A DNA stretch of 64,000 bases from an uncultured Porphyromonadaceae bacterium (GCA_947177685.1 CAMWVE010000006.1:1-64000); one strand, 5' to 3'. Numbered from the stretch's first letter, positions 27,701 to 36,885 are shown. Program-made: numbers and translations. Notes: generated by a model from the sequence alone, not told the origin.

Positions 27701-29227
27701 GTTGTCGACGCAAATCAGATTGAAGTAATGACACGCGGCGACCAGAACATAAAGTTCACCATTCTGGAACTGCTGAAAGATGAAAAGAACGTATGGAAGG
27801 AAATCGGCGAGTACACCGTGCGCGCCCTCATGTCGCCCCGTTCGGCATCGGTGCGATGGCGCAAGTCGCAAGGTCTGACCTTGCCGCTGTTCCGCAACGA
27901 CATCGGCAACATTTTCGGACAGTCGAACTCCTATGGTCCCATGTCGCCCGGTCTGGACTTCGCATTCGGTTTCACCGGTCAGGGCTACATTGACCGTGCG
28001 CTTGAACGTGGCTGGCTTATCACTGACGACGGTCAGACCTCACCTGCCATCTGGCAGACCACCAACGAACTGAACCTTGAACTGAACCTTGAACCTGTCA
28101 AAGGATTAAAGATACAGCTGACAACCAACCGCACCGACAACCGCAACACTCAGGTGCAGTTCATGTACGAGAACATGCCCGTGACACGCTCCGGTTCCTA
28201 CACCAAGACCCACTGCGCCATAGCCACCGTATTTGAATCCTCGAAAGCCGACGACGGTTACAACTCACCCTCATTCAACAAATTCATTGAGAATATCCCC
28301 GTCATTGCCGCAAGAGTCCAAAACCAGTATAACGGCTACAACTACCCCACAGGCGGATTCATGTCTGACAACCCCCATGCCGGAGCCCCCTTCGACCCCA
28401 ATGTAGGCACCGTTTCGCAAACCGGCAGCGACGTGCTTATTCCGGCATTCGTGGCAGCATACACCGGCAAGAATCCCAACAGCATCTACCTCACCCCATT
28501 CCCCTCATTCGCCGAAGTCCTCCCCAACTGGCGTGTGACATACGACGGATTGATCAATCTGGGCAACATGCGCAACATCTTCAAGAGCTTCACCCTCTCC
28601 CACGCCTACCAGTGTACCTACTCCGTAGGCTCATACTCATCTTACCTCAACTGGCTCAGTGTCGACGGTCAGGCACTCGGCTTCACCCTTGACGAGCTCA
28701 CGGGCGAACCTATTCCATCGTCGCCCTACAATATCTCCACCGTAGCTATCACCGAGAAGTTCGCACCGCTCATCGGAGCCAAGGTAACACTGAAAAACGA
28801 CATCAGCGTCAATGCCGAATACCGCGACAGCCGTACTCTGACACTCAACACCTCGGCAGGACAGGTAGTCGAGGCAACTAACCGTGCGCTTGTCATTGGT
28901 GCCGGCTACAAGATTGTCGGATTCAACACCATCCTGAAAATGAAAGGCTCGCAGACCGGCGTCAGCAACGACCTCACCCTCAAAGCCGATGTCTCGCTAC
29001 AGAACAATCAGGCGCTCATCCGCCGTATAGAGTCGAACTACACCCAGCCTACAAGCGGCACCCGTACGCTCGGCATCAACTTCACCGCAAACTACATCAT
29101 GTCGAAACGTCTGACCATCGGCGCCTTCTTCGACCATCAGGTGAACACCCCGCTGGTTACCACCTCAGCTTATCCAACCACAAACTCAGCCTACGGACTC
29201 ACCTTCAACCTGTCACTCACCCGATAA
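21776..29227 (+). CDS. sprA: SprA/Sov, outer-membrane translocon of the type IX secretion system
   Basis: 2483 aa, the giant size typical of SprA/Sov. N-terminal signal (hydrophobic residues about 12-30, ending VAQT), then a proline-rich stretch, then repeated beta-strand pairs throughout, ending in a strand-like FNLSLTR. Conserved blocks such as NMTYNTDATFDFDSKNLRLAYEG and SYVDDFEATQIGIDLRSPYSW are visible. SprA forms a single very large outer-membrane barrel through which T9SS cargo leaves the periplasm. It lies in one run with ruvA and a GNAT gene (next start 1 nt later). The gldKLMN block at 47-54 kb supplies the motor. Confidence 0.95.
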   Translation: MSNGLKNRKPIISALTVMLAVIVASLLSVAQTPSNGSFRAPAPVPPQSPMNVAAVDSIMMPFPVQQTVPQNYEQLMEDEFAADLSNPSNIRTEVEYDPETGFYTIRTMLGDQQIGTPFMLSQQEYNNWQLRRSMQRYLAERNRKLATDKEKEPFNILDMNFALGPLEKIFGPGGVQLKTQGSIQLKTGINSNKTDNPALSLNSRRKTYFDFDQKIQATINASVGDRLKFNMTYNTDATFDFDSKNLRLAYEGHEDDIVKSIEAGNVSMTTGSSLIRGSTALFGIKTQLQFGKLTATALVSQQNSESKTVNTKGGVQATEFSINADEYDQNRHYFLSHYFRENYDRFCANLPFVTSGIKITRIEVWVTNKTNNYNQSRNIVTFMDLGENQVLASDHWVGNMNLPVPSNNSNNLLSTIKEQYPEARNINTVTQALSPLAAYGIEGGKDYEKVESARLLNSNEYELNSTLGYISIKSQLNADEVLGVAFEYTYNGQVYQVGEFSGDITSTDMSLYVKMLKSTTVAPRLPMWDLMMKNVYSLGAYQVQKQNFKLNIKYLSDTTGTQINYLPVPGLNNISLLQVMNLDRIDSNEQSNPDGFFDFIQGYTIMPQNGKIIFPVVEPFGEHLARKINNPTLAKEYVYQELYDSTLVIARQFADKNKFILTGSYQASAGSQIRLNAMNVPRGSVIVTAGGVQLTENSDYTVDYSMGIVTITNQSIIDSGQSISVTLENQSMFSTQRKTLLGLDLQYAFNKNFNIGGTLLHFSEKALTEKVNIGDEVVNNTMVGLNLNYNSEFMWLTNLLNKIPTVNATAPSTFNVTAEFAKLIPHSQKTGSNKGSSYVDDFEATQIGIDLRSPYSWFLASTPYDPSPDALFPEAALSNDVSYGKNRALLNWYYIDRMFTQRNSSLCPGYIKSDLKQLSNPYVREVTNREIFPGRELTYGESSTIQTLNLSFYPTERGPYNLDAENISDEGDLLFPEKRWGGIMRKMDNTNFEQSNIEYVQFWLMNPFLDPENPNLDGGDLYLNFGEISEDILKDGLKSYENGIPYDGNDQWLTNTVWGRVSKQNSLTYSFDNNAGSRLVQDVGLDGLPNEDEFNFSSYQDYLNKLRTKLSPTAQERMLNDRFSPFNDPAGDNYHFFRGYDYDEERVGILDRYKRYNGVEGNSLSPEDSSNPLYQSARSVPDVEDINQDNTLNEYERYFQYKVSIRPDDLVVGKNYITDKQVSLVRTRDGNDTEVEWYQFKIPLSDYERIVGSITDFSTIRFARIFMTGFKQVTHLRFATLELVRGEWRTYDFNLNSRGDAPAEGQLDVSVVNIEENAKREPVNYVLPPGVTRIVDPGQSQITQLNEQSMSMKVIGLQPGDGRGVYRNTQLDIRNYNRLQMFVHAERLIDDVTNLRSGDLSLFIRLGTDVKNNFYEYEIPLVLTPPSSKYNNDLTSDRLIVWPEENFMNVPLQNLVNLKKERNRAKAEEGSGIGFATLFSGRDPDNERNTISVKGNPSLSDIRVMLVGVRNNSATVKDGTVWVNELRLTDFNESGGWAAKANINLGVSDIAQLNLGGHIETAGFGGVDQSLNERRLDDYVQYNMGVQGDLGRFLPEKAKLKAPIYFSYSKEKTTPKYNPLDQDVLLKDALDDAPDKHARDSINSFAVEQTTVKSFSISGLKFDVQSKNPMPWDPANFTFNFSFNKQAKVNPTTEYENTNDYRGSFQYSYAPYFKPFKPFNFIDTKNKNLKFIKDWELNYLPTSISFLTNMSRYYYEQQTRSETDVMFQLPVSVSKNFLWDRQLALSWNLTKSLSLTFNSNTSARIEETAGAVNKKLFPDEYKQWKDTVMSSILSMGTPWAYNQSFVAQYKAPFSRIPVLDFLTASASYNATYRWDRGATIGDITMGNTIANQSTWNVDGRLNFESLYNKFNYLKEVNKRFSNTRKVAPARKPKKFERTYQLKSDTSLFIKHNLRSKKVKVSAMTTKGQPFKVTTRVVDANQIEVMTRGDQNIKFTILELLKDEKNVWKEIGEYTVRALMSPRSASVRWRKSQGLTLPLFRNDIGNIFGQSNSYGPMSPGLDFAFGFTGQGYIDRALERGWLITDDGQTSPAIWQTTNELNLELNLEPVKGLKIQLTTNRTDNRNTQVQFMYENMPVTRSGSYTKTHCAIATVFESSKADDGYNSPSFNKFIENIPVIAARVQNQYNGYNYPTGGFMSDNPHAGAPFDPNVGTVSQTGSDVLIPAFVAAYTGKNPNSIYLTPFPSFAEVLPNWRVTYDGLINLGNMRNIFKSFTLSHAYQCTYSVGSYSSYLNWLSVDGQALGFTLDELTGEPIPSSPYNISTVAITEKFAPLIGAKVTLKNDISVNAEYRDSRTLTLNTSAGQVVEATNRALVIGAGYKIVGFNTILKMKGSQTGVSNDLTLKADVSLQNNQALIRRIESNYTQPTSGTRTLGINFTANYIMSKRLTIGAFFDHQVNTPLVTTSAYPTTNSAYGLTFNLSLTR

Positions 29228-29228
29228 T

Positions 29229-29732
29229 ATGTTGAAATTCAGAAAAGGAACTCCCGACGACCTGCCCCGAATAATGGAAATATGCCACATTGCACGGCGT
29301 TTCATGCGCTCTACCGGCAACCTGACACAGTGGAACAGCGCTTACCCCTCGGAAGAAGTGATACTGAATGACATGGCGCTCGGCAACAACTATGTCGGCG
29401 AGGACGAAACCGGTGAAATCATAGTCACCTTTGCCTTCATCACAGGCAACGATCCCACCTACGACATTATCTCCGACGGCACATGGCTCAGCGACCGCCC
29501 CTACGGCACAATCCACCGCATGGCATCATCCGGCAAGCGTGGGGGTATGCTCCGTGAAGCAGTACGTTTCTGCCTCGGAATGACCGATGAAATCCGCCTC
29601 GACACCCACAAGGATAACCGCCCCATGCAGGCGGCAGCCCTTCGGCTCGGCTTCATCCGCTGCGGGGTCATAATCTGTCAGGACGGAACCCCGCGCGAAG
29701 CCTTCCATCTGGTAAAGCAGGGAAACCACTGA
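29229..29732 (+). CDS. GNAT-family N-acetyltransferase
   Basis: 167 aa, one GNAT fold: N-terminal FRKGTPDDLPRIMEI, central strand EIIVTFAFI, the acetyl-CoA loop SSGKRGGMLREAVRFC (a diverged R/Q-x-x-G-x-G/A motif), and C-terminal DTHKDNRPMQAAALRLGF, which is very characteristic. It begins 1 nt after sprA, a coupling that may be only positional. The acceptor is unknown. Followed by repeats and a strong terminator. Confidence 0.85.
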   Translation: MLKFRKGTPDDLPRIMEICHIARRFMRSTGNLTQWNSAYPSEEVILNDMALGNNYVGEDETGEIIVTFAFITGNDPTYDIISDGTWLSDRPYGTIHRMASSGKRGGMLREAVRFCLGMTDEIRLDTHKDNRPMQAAALRLGFIRCGVIICQDGTPREAFHLVKQGNH

Positions 29733-29797
29733 TTATCTTAATCTGTCCCCCCACCCCATAAGCGGCTGCTTCTATCAAAATATATTGAAAACATTAA

Positions 29798-29911
29798 ACA
29801 ACGAGGGTGCATACTTCTCAAATATTATTGACTAAAACAACGAGAGTGCATACTCTCAAATATTATTGACTAAAACAACGAGGGTGCATCGGAAAACCGA
29901 TGCACCCTCGT
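29798..29911. repeat. Three tandem units related to a terminator arm
   Basis: CAACGAG-GTGCAT units begin at 29799, 29838 and 29876 (periods 39 and 38). Units 1 and 2 share an AT-rich spacer. Unit 2 forms its own small hairpin (GAGAGT, loop GCAT, ACTCTC); unit 3 is the left arm of the perfect terminator at 29878-29911. With only three copies and no variable spacers this is not a CRISPR array. Confidence 0.8.
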
Positions 29912-29914
29912 TTA
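29878..29914. terminator. Bidirectional terminator between GNAT and mutB
   Basis: Perfect 15-bp stem (29878-29892 with 29897-29911), loop AAAA, followed by TTT on the plus strand and preceded by A residues, so it may serve both converging genes. Confidence 0.85.
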
Positions 29915-29936
29915 TGGGATTTGTATGGCTGACTGA

Positions 29937-32072
29937 TTATTCTGCCATGAGGATTTCGAGCATCTTGATTGCAGAAACAGGGATGCGGGTGCCGGGTCCG
30001 AAGATGGCGGCAACACCTGCTTTGTAAAGGAAGTCATAGTCCTGTGCGGGGATAACGCCGCCGGCAGTTACCATGATGTCCTCACGACCGAGTTTCTTGA
30101 GTTCTTCAATCACCTGCGGAACCAGTGTCTTGTGACCTGCAGCAAGTGAAGAAACGCCAAGGATGTGAACGTCGTTTTCAACTGCCTGACGGGCTGCTTC
30201 GGCAGGTGTCTGGAACAAGGGTCCCATGTCCACGTCAAAGCCACAGTCAGCATAGCCTGTTGCAACAACTTTAGCACCGCGGTCGTGACCGTCCTGACCC
30301 ATCTTGGCAATCATGATACGGGGCTGACGACCTTCTTTCTTAACGAACTCTTCGCACATCTGCTGTGCTTTGATGAAGTCCGGATCTTGTTTTGTTTCGC
30401 TTGAGTACACGCCTGAAATTGTTCTGATTACTGCTTTATAACGACCAACTACCTCTTCGCAAGCGTCAGAGATTTCACCGAGGGTGGCACGCAGACCTGC
30501 AGCTTTGACTGCGAGGTCAAGGAGGTTACCTTTCTTGGTGCGTACACATTCTGTGATTGCTGCGAGCGCTTCTTTGACAGCTTTTTCGTCGCGGTGAGCC
30601 TTCACGTCGTTCAGACGTTCAATCTGTTCTTTGCGAACTTCGGTGTTGTCAATTTCGAGGATATCGATGGGATCTTCGTGGTCAAGACGGTATTTGTTGA
30701 TACCAACGATGGTCTGGCGACCTGAGTCGATACGAGCCTGAGTGCGGGCTGCGGCTTCTTCAATGCGGAGCTTGGGCAGACCGGTCTCGATAGCTTTTGC
30801 CATACCGCCGAGTTTCTCGATTTCCTGAATGTGCTCCCATGCGCGGTGAGCGATTTCGTTGGTGAGTGATTCAACATAGTAAGAACCTGCCCACGGGTCG
30901 ATTTCTTTGGTGATGTAGGTTTCTTCCTGAATGTAGATCTGAGTGTTTCGTGCGATACGGGCAGAGAAGTCAGTGGGGAGTGCGATTGCCTCGTCGAGCG
31001 CGTTGGTGTGGAGCGACTGAGTGTGACCTAGAGCGGCACCCATAGCTTCGATACATGTACGACCTACGTTGTTGAAGGGATCCTGCTCGGTGAGTGACCA
31101 GCCTGAAGTCTGTGAGTGGGTACGCAGAGCAAGTGATTTGGGGTTCTTGGGGTTGAACTGCTTAACGATCTTAGCCCAGAGCATACGGGCAGCGCGCATC
31201 TTGGCTATTTCCATGAAGAAGTTCATGCCGATAGCCCAGAAGAATGACAGACGGGGAGCGAAGGCGTCGATGTCCATGCCTGCGTTAACGCCGGCGCGGA
31301 GATATTCCAGACCGTCAGCCAGAGTGTAAGCCAACTCGATGTCGCAAGTTGCACCTGCTTCCTGCATGTGGTAACCTGAGATGGAGATGGAGTTGAACTT
31401 GGGCATGTTCTGAGAGGTGTACTCGAAGATATCGGCGATGATTCGCATCGAGAATTCCGGGGGATAGATGTAGGTGTTGCGCACCATGAATTCCTTGAGG
31501 ATGTCGTTCTGGATTGTACCAGCCATTTCTTCAAGTTTAGCGCCCTGTTCAAGACCGGCGTTGATGTAGAAGGCGAGTACGGGGAGAACGGCACCGTTCA
31601 TGGTCATTGACACTGACATTTTGTTCAAGGGTATACCGTCGAAGAGTACTTTCATGTCCTCGAGCGAGCAGATTGATACACCTGCTTTACCCACGTCACC
31701 AACAACACGTTCGTGGTCGGCGTCATAGCCGCGGTGTGTGGCGAGGTCAAATGCCACTGACAGACCTTTCTGACCTGACGCGAGGTTACGGCGGTAGAAG
31801 GCGTTTGATTCAGCAGCGGTTGAGAAACCTGCGTACTGGCGGATTGTCCAAGGACGCATAGCGTACATACCGCTGTACGGACCGCGGAGGAACGGGGGCA
31901 GACCTGCAACGTAGTTGAGGTGCTCCATGCCTTGGAGGTCATCTTTTGTATAGACGGGTTTTACGGGAATAAGTTCAGGGGTGAGCCATTCTTCGCCGCC
32001 CGCAACGGGTGCTGCCTTGGGTGCTGAGAAAGCATCGGCAGTTATATCGATGGTTTTAAAATCGGGTCTCAT
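29937..32072 (-). CDS. mutB: Methylmalonyl-CoA mutase large (catalytic) subunit
   Basis: 711 aa, cytoplasmic. Interconverts succinyl-CoA and methylmalonyl-CoA with adenosylcobalamin, the key rearrangement of the succinate-propionate route. The barrel domain covers about residues 1-550 ([38 protein letters not shown]) and the C-terminal B12 domain has [18 protein letters not shown], the DxHxxG motif that supplies the lower axial His. Lies 21 nt after mutA. No epimerase, MeaB or B12-type riboswitch is seen next to it. Confidence 0.96.
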   Translation of the reverse strand: MRPDFKTIDITADAFSAPKAAPVAGGEEWLTPELIPVKPVYTKDDLQGMEHLNYVAGLPPFLRGPYSGMYAMRPWTIRQYAGFSTAAESNAFYRRNLASGQKGLSVAFDLATHRGYDADHERVVGDVGKAGVSICSLEDMKVLFDGIPLNKMSVSMTMNGAVLPVLAFYINAGLEQGAKLEEMAGTIQNDILKEFMVRNTYIYPPEFSMRIIADIFEYTSQNMPKFNSISISGYHMQEAGATCDIELAYTLADGLEYLRAGVNAGMDIDAFAPRLSFFWAIGMNFFMEIAKMRAARMLWAKIVKQFNPKNPKSLALRTHSQTSGWSLTEQDPFNNVGRTCIEAMGAALGHTQSLHTNALDEAIALPTDFSARIARNTQIYIQEETYITKEIDPWAGSYYVESLTNEIAHRAWEHIQEIEKLGGMAKAIETGLPKLRIEEAAARTQARIDSGRQTIVGINKYRLDHEDPIDILEIDNTEVRKEQIERLNDVKAHRDEKAVKEALAAITECVRTKKGNLLDLAVKAAGLRATLGEISDACEEVVGRYKAVIRTISGVYSSETKQDPDFIKAQQMCEEFVKKEGRQPRIMIAKMGQDGHDRGAKVVATGYADCGFDVDMGPLFQTPAEAARQAVENDVHILGVSSLAAGHKTLVPQVIEELKKLGREDIMVTAGGVIPAQDYDFLYKAGVAAIFGPGTRIPVSAIKMLEILMAE

Positions 32073-32093
32073 TATTTTTTTGTTTGGAGATTC

Positions 32094-33941
32094 TTATTTT
32101 AATAATTTGGCGTTGAATGCCTGAAGGGTTTCAAGCACGTTGCTGCGGACATGGATGAAGTTGGTGATACCCTTAGCCTGAAGTTCTTCCATACATGCGG
32201 GAGCACCTGCTACAACGAACTCAGCACGACCGTCGATGAGGGTGTGTGCCTCGGGAGCGAAGGCTGCATATTCGTCGTCGCTTGAGCAGAGAACAACAAT
32301 GTCAGCTTCTTTTTCCATGGCTGCCTTCACACCTTCCTCAACTGTGTTGAAGCCGATGTTGTCGATGATCTCGTAGCCAGCGCAACCGAAGAAGTTGCTT
32401 GAGAACTGAGCGCGAGCCAGACGCATGGCGAGGTTACCGATGGTGAGCATGAACACTTTGGGACGGTTAGTCGCTTTTTCGGTGGCAAGACGGAGTGTCT
32501 CGAAGTCTGAAGCCTGACGGGCTGTGTTGAGAGCCTTGGCAGCGTCGCCACCTTCAGCGCAACCACAACCGCAACCTTCGGTTTTTTCGATTTTGTCGAG
32601 TGCCATTTCGTTGAAGTTGGGGAACTGGTTGGTTCCGAGCAGAATCTCTTTGCGGCGAGCCATGTCAGCATGGCGTTTCTGATTTGAAGCGTTAACGGCT
32701 GCCTGAACCTCACCGTTGTCAACCATTGCGAAGAAGCCGCCTTTTTCCTCTACGTCGAGGAAGAGTTTCCAAGCTTCCTTGGCGATTGAAACTGTCAGAG
32801 TCTCAACGTAGTAAGAACCACCGGCAGGGTCAACCACTTTGTCGAGGTGGCTTTCTTCCTTAAGGAGGAACTGCTGGTTGCGTGCGATTCTTTCAGAGAA
32901 TGCATCGGGAGTCTTGTAGGGGGTGTCGAAGGGAACTACTGTGATTGAGTCCACACCTGCCAGAGCGGCTGACATAGCCTCGGTCTGGCTGCGGAGCAGG
33001 TTCACATGAGCATCGTAGATCGACTGGTTGAAGAGCGAAGTAGCTGCGTGGCAAACCATTTTGCATGCGCAGTCACATTCGGACTTGTACTGTTCAACGA
33101 TCTGTGCCCAGAGCATGCGGGCTGCACGGAATTTTGCAAGTTCCATGAAGTAGTTCGATGAAACGCCCATGTTGAATTTGATGCGGCAGGCAACTTCAGC
33201 AGGTTTCAGACCTGCGTCGGTGAGTTTGGTCATCCATTCAGCGCCCCATGCGAGTGCATAACCGAGTTCCTGATAGATGTAAGCACCTGCTGTGTTGAGC
33301 ATTACAGAGTCAACGGCGATTACACGGAGTGCGGGAACATCCTTTACGGCAGCAATCAGTTTTGCTGCGGTCTCAACGGCATCGGCAGGAATCTGTTTGC
33401 CGTGACGGAAAGCAGGACGGAGGGGATTATAGTCGATTGAGCCGTGGAAAGCTTCAGCGGCACCATGTTTCTTCAGATATTCCACGAGTGCTTCGGCAAG
33501 CTGGAGAGCTTTACCGGGGCAGCATGTGAAGTTCACTTCCACTGCAGCGAGATCGATCCCTTTAAGCAGAGCCTCGATGGTTTCTGCGGTAGGTTCGGAA
33601 ACCTTGAAGCCAAGCGAGTTAACGCCTTTTGTGAGCACTTCCAGAGCCACTTCATTAGCTTTTGCGGGTTCGGTTTCCAGAATTTCCTGACGGGTCAGCC
33701 AGTCGTTGTTGTCGCGAGTGCCGCGAACATAAGGAAATTCACCGGGAAGTGAGTCAGTTGTCTTGAATCCTTCAATATCCTCGGCACGGTACATCGGCTG
33801 AACATTGAAGCCTTCATTTGTTCTCCATACAAGTTTCTTTTCGAAGGGGACACCTTTAAGGTCGGCGTCAACCTTGGCGCGCCACTCTTCAGTGGTCACC
33901 GCGGGAAACTGTTCGAACAATTTTTCTTTCTTTTCTGCCAT
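32094..33941 (-). CDS. mutA: Methylmalonyl-CoA mutase small subunit
   Basis: 615 aa, the non-catalytic partner of MutB. The barrel-like half starts FEQFPAVTTEEWRAKVDADLKG and the C-terminal half is a B12-type fold lacking the DxHxxG motif, as is usual for MutA. Odd: residues 455-465 hold a Cys-Gly cluster with Cys at 457, 459 and 461, in the linker between the two halves. First gene of the mutAB pair, with a promoter box at 33992-33999. Confidence 0.94.
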   Translation of the reverse strand: MAEKKEKLFEQFPAVTTEEWRAKVDADLKGVPFEKKLVWRTNEGFNVQPMYRAEDIEGFKTTDSLPGEFPYVRGTRDNNDWLTRQEILETEPAKANEVALEVLTKGVNSLGFKVSEPTAETIEALLKGIDLAAVEVNFTCCPGKALQLAEALVEYLKKHGAAEAFHGSIDYNPLRPAFRHGKQIPADAVETAAKLIAAVKDVPALRVIAVDSVMLNTAGAYIYQELGYALAWGAEWMTKLTDAGLKPAEVACRIKFNMGVSSNYFMELAKFRAARMLWAQIVEQYKSECDCACKMVCHAATSLFNQSIYDAHVNLLRSQTEAMSAALAGVDSITVVPFDTPYKTPDAFSERIARNQQFLLKEESHLDKVVDPAGGSYYVETLTVSIAKEAWKLFLDVEEKGGFFAMVDNGEVQAAVNASNQKRHADMARRKEILLGTNQFPNFNEMALDKIEKTEGCGCGCAEGGDAAKALNTARQASDFETLRLATEKATNRPKVFMLTIGNLAMRLARAQFSSNFFGCAGYEIIDNIGFNTVEEGVKAAMEKEADIVVLCSSDDEYAAFAPEAHTLIDGRAEFVVAGAPACMEELQAKGITNFIHVRSNVLETLQAFNAKLLK

Positions 33942-33991
33942 GATTGGTAATATTAATGTATTAGAAATTGGTTTCGGTACAATTTACACCG

Positions 33992-33999
33992 CAAAGTTA
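33992..33999 (-). promoter_or_regulatory. Promoter -7 box of mutAB
   Basis: Minus-strand TAACTTTG (TAnnTTTG form), 51 bp before the mutA ATG. The upstream TTG is not clear. Confidence 0.45.
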
Positions 34000-34160
34000 T
34001 CACTTTTTTAGATATTAGCGAAATATTTCCATAAAACTTTTCAGCATTTTTGTTGTTTAAATAGTAAAGTAACTCAAATCGTTTCAACCAAGCGGATTTT
34101 GATGGTGGCGACAGCCTCCCGACGCAAGTGGAAAGTCACCCGGTCCGCAGTCTAATAACT

Positions 34161-35012
34161 ATGATTATGTGCCGCATCAAGTTTTCAGTTCTCCATTGTG
34201 GAAGCACCCTTATGTCACCGTCGATGCCTTACGGCAGAGGAGATTTTCTGTTTGCAAACGGATTCGCCGTACCCGAAGATAACAAGGTTTGGATGCCTGT
34301 GTCAGCCTATCTGATCGAGCACCCCAAAGGTCGTATTCTCATTGACACCGGTTGGAGCCGCAAGGTTTCACCCACCGCAGAAGGAACTCAGCGTCAAGGC
34401 ATTAACCGCATCATCCCCATCAACTCACTTGTAAGTTTCGAGGGGAGAGTAGAACGTCGCAAGAGTATCGACGAGCAGCTTGCACAGCAGGGAATAGCGC
34501 CGAAGGATATCGATTGTGTGATACTTTCACACATGGGTCCCGACCGCGTGAGCGGACTTGAGAGTGTGGCAGAGGCACGCAACATAATGGTTTCCGATAC
34601 CGAATACAAGTCAGCCAACCGCTTCGGGTCGAGACTGCTCCGCTATCAGCCAAAGATGTGGAAGGACACGCCAATCCGCACCTTCTCGTTTGACAAGACC
34701 GGACGCGGACCTGTGGGCAATTCGTGTGACCTTTTCGGCGACGGATCCGTTCATTTGGTGCATCTGCCGGGATTCACACGCGGCATGACCGCCGTGGTGC
34801 TGAAAAACGACAAAAAATTCGTACTGTTCTACTCCGATGCCGGCTTCGGCAAGGAAGCATGGCGCAAGATGATGCTGCCGGGTTTGTGCGTTGACCGCAA
34901 GCTCGCCTACCGCTCGCTGATGTGGGTACGACAGATGTCGATGTCGCCCGCCTGTGTGGCATCGTTCGCTAACCACGACCCCGAAGTGGTGCCGCAGACA
35001 ATGGTGATTTAG
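34161..35012 (+). CDS. MBL-fold protein with metal site mostly lost
   Basis: 283 aa from ATG 34161 (ATG 34167 also possible; a GTG at 34128 is less likely). Overall it resembles the AHL-lactonase-like branch of the metallo-beta-lactamase superfamily: VLHCGS at the start, LIEHPKGRILIDTG, CVILSH, and HDPEV near the end. The key HxHxDH motif reads HMGPDR at 124-129, and the PGHTPG motif reads PGFTRG at 203-208, so three His ligands are gone; D128, D226 and a C-terminal His remain. It is probably not a normal zinc hydrolase. It stands alone between mutA and typA, convergent with typA. Confidence 0.75.
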   Translation: MIMCRIKFSVLHCGSTLMSPSMPYGRGDFLFANGFAVPEDNKVWMPVSAYLIEHPKGRILIDTGWSRKVSPTAEGTQRQGINRIIPINSLVSFEGRVERRKSIDEQLAQQGIAPKDIDCVILSHMGPDRVSGLESVAEARNIMVSDTEYKSANRFGSRLLRYQPKMWKDTPIRTFSFDKTGRGPVGNSCDLFGDGSVHLVHLPGFTRGMTAVVLKNDKKFVLFYSDAGFGKEAWRKMMLPGLCVDRKLAYRSLMWVRQMSMSPACVASFANHDPEVVPQTMVI

Positions 35013-35088
35013 CGCTGATTACCCAACAGTTACCAACTGACTAAGTAGCATCGGAGAAAAGCGCAGCCGTAGACCACAGGCGCAGTTA

Positions 35089-36885
35089 TCAGCGTGACGC
35101 GCGTTTGCGCTCAAGCTCGTCAAGAATGATTTTACGGAGACGGATGTGATGGGGTGTCACCTCAACATATTCGTCCTCTTTTATGTATTCCAGCGCTTCC
35201 TCGAGTGAGAACACAACAGGCGGAATGATACGCGCCTTGTCGTCGGCGCCTGATGCACGCATGTTGGTCAGCTTCTTGCTCTTGGTGACATTGACCACAA
35301 TGTCGTTGTCCTTGGCATTTTCGCCCACCACCTGTCCCGCATAGACCTCCTCCTGCGGGAAGATGAAAAAGCGTCCGCGATCCTGAAGCTTATCGATGGC
35401 ATAGGCGTAGGCAGTACCCCCTTCCATGGCTATCAGCGAGCCGTTAGTACGGCGGTCAATATCGCCTTTCCACGGCTGATATTCCAGAAAACGGTGAGCC
35501 ATGACAGCTTCGCCGGCTGATGCGGTCAGCACATTGTTTCGCAGACCGATAATGCCACGCGAGGGAATGATGAATTCCATGTGGGTGCGGTCGTTCTTTC
35601 CGGTCATCGACACCAGATCGCCCTTGCGCCGGGTGACCATGTCAATCATTTTGCTGGCATATTCCTCAGTGACATTGATGGTAAGCAGTTCCACCGGCTC
35701 GCACTTCACGCCGTCGATTTCCTTGATGATAACCTGCGGCTGACCCACCTGCAGTTCATAGCCTTCGCGACGCATGGTCTCTATCAGCACCGACAGGTGG
35801 AGTACACCTCGTCCGAACACGGTCCAGACATCCTCTTTGTCAGCCTTTTCCACACGCAAAGCGAGATTGCGGTCAAGCTCCTTGGTGAGGCGGTCACCGA
35901 TGTGGCGCGAGGTTACATATTTGCCGTCACGACCGAAGAATGGGCTGTCGTTGATGGTGAAGGTCATTGACATGGTAGGCTCGTCGATGGCAATACGCGG
36001 AAGAGCCTCCGGATTATTGATGTCAGCTACTGTATCGCCGATTTCAAACCCATCGATGCCGACCAGAGCGCAGATGTCGCCTGACGCCACAGACTGCACT
36101 TTCTTGCGACCCATGCCTTCGAACACATGCAGTTCCTTGATGCGCTGACGCACCACCGAGCCATCTTTCTTGATAAGCGCAACATCTTGATTCTCACGCA
36201 GTTCTCCGCGATGTACACGACCGATGGCTATACGCCCCACATAGCTTGAATAATCAAGCGATGTGACCAGCATCTGCGAGTCGCCCTCCAGAGTTTCCGG
36301 GGCAGGGATATATTCTATGATAGCGTCGAGCACGGCTGTGATGTCGTCGGTGGGTTTCTGCCAGTCAGTGCTCATCCAGCCGTTTTTAGCCGAACCGTAG
36401 ATGGTGGGGAAGTCGAGCTGTTCCTCGGTTGCATCGAGGCTGAACATCAGGTCGAACACCATTTCCTGCACCTCGTCAGGGCGACAGTTGGGTTTGTCAA
36501 CCTTATTGATTACCACCACCGGTTTAAGCCCCATCTTGATGGCTTTTTCAAGCACAAAGCGCGTTTGCGGCATGGGACCCTCGAAGGCGTCGACGAGCAA
36601 CAGGCATCCGTCAGCCATGTTGAGCACACGTTCCACCTCGCCACCGAAGTCAGCGTGTCCCGGAGTGTCAATGATGTTGATTTTGTACCCTTTATAGTTT
36701 ATGGAAACATTCTTTGAAAGAATAGTTATGCCGCGTTCACGTTCCAGATCATTATTGTCAAGAATCAGCTCACCTGTTGACTGATTGTCGCGGAACAGGT
36801 GACCAGCCATCAGCATTTTGTCAACCAGAGTTGTCTTGCCGTGGTCGACGTGCGCGATAATCGCGATATTACGGATGTTCTGCAT
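35089..36885 (-). CDS. typA: Translational GTPase TypA/BipA
   Basis: 598 aa. I chose ATG 36885 because [20 protein letters not shown] is the family N-terminus; the frame from 36912 reads through the promoter region. G-domain motifs are AHVDHGKT (P loop), RGITI (switch I), DTPGHADF and NKVDK. The EF-G-like domains II, III, V and the TypA-specific C-terminus follow. It acts on ribosomes in 50S assembly and stress adaptation. Divergent from gyrB. Confidence 0.96.
   Translation of the reverse strand: MQNIRNIAIIAHVDHGKTTLVDKMLMAGHLFRDNQSTGELILDNNDLERERGITILSKNVSINYKGYKINIIDTPGHADFGGEVERVLNMADGCLLLVDAFEGPMPQTRFVLEKAIKMGLKPVVVINKVDKPNCRPDEVQEMVFDLMFSLDATEEQLDFPTIYGSAKNGWMSTDWQKPTDDITAVLDAIIEYIPAPETLEGDSQMLVTSLDYSSYVGRIAIGRVHRGELRENQDVALIKKDGSVVRQRIKELHVFEGMGRKKVQSVASGDICALVGIDGFEIGDTVADINNPEALPRIAIDEPTMSMTFTINDSPFFGRDGKYVTSRHIGDRLTKELDRNLALRVEKADKEDVWTVFGRGVLHLSVLIETMRREGYELQVGQPQVIIKEIDGVKCEPVELLTINVTEEYASKMIDMVTRRKGDLVSMTGKNDRTHMEFIIPSRGIIGLRNNVLTASAGEAVMAHRFLEYQPWKGDIDRRTNGSLIAMEGGTAYAYAIDKLQDRGRFFIFPQEEVYAGQVVGENAKDNDIVVNVTKSKKLTNMRASGADDKARIIPPVVFSLEEALEYIKEDEYVEVTPHHIRLRKIILDELERKRASR

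Noticed and set aside
29798-29911. Possible CRISPR array
   Set aside because: Only three units; units 1 and 2 share the same spacer, and the last unit is a terminator arm. No cas genes nearby.
33942-34127. Cobalamin riboswitch before mutAB
   Set aside because: The gap is under 190 nt and I could not find a B12-box-like core; only a promoter box is seen.
35013-35094. Terminator from CGCTGAT/ATCAGCG
   Set aside because: Short 7-bp arms about 70 nt apart, no T-run; too weak to call.
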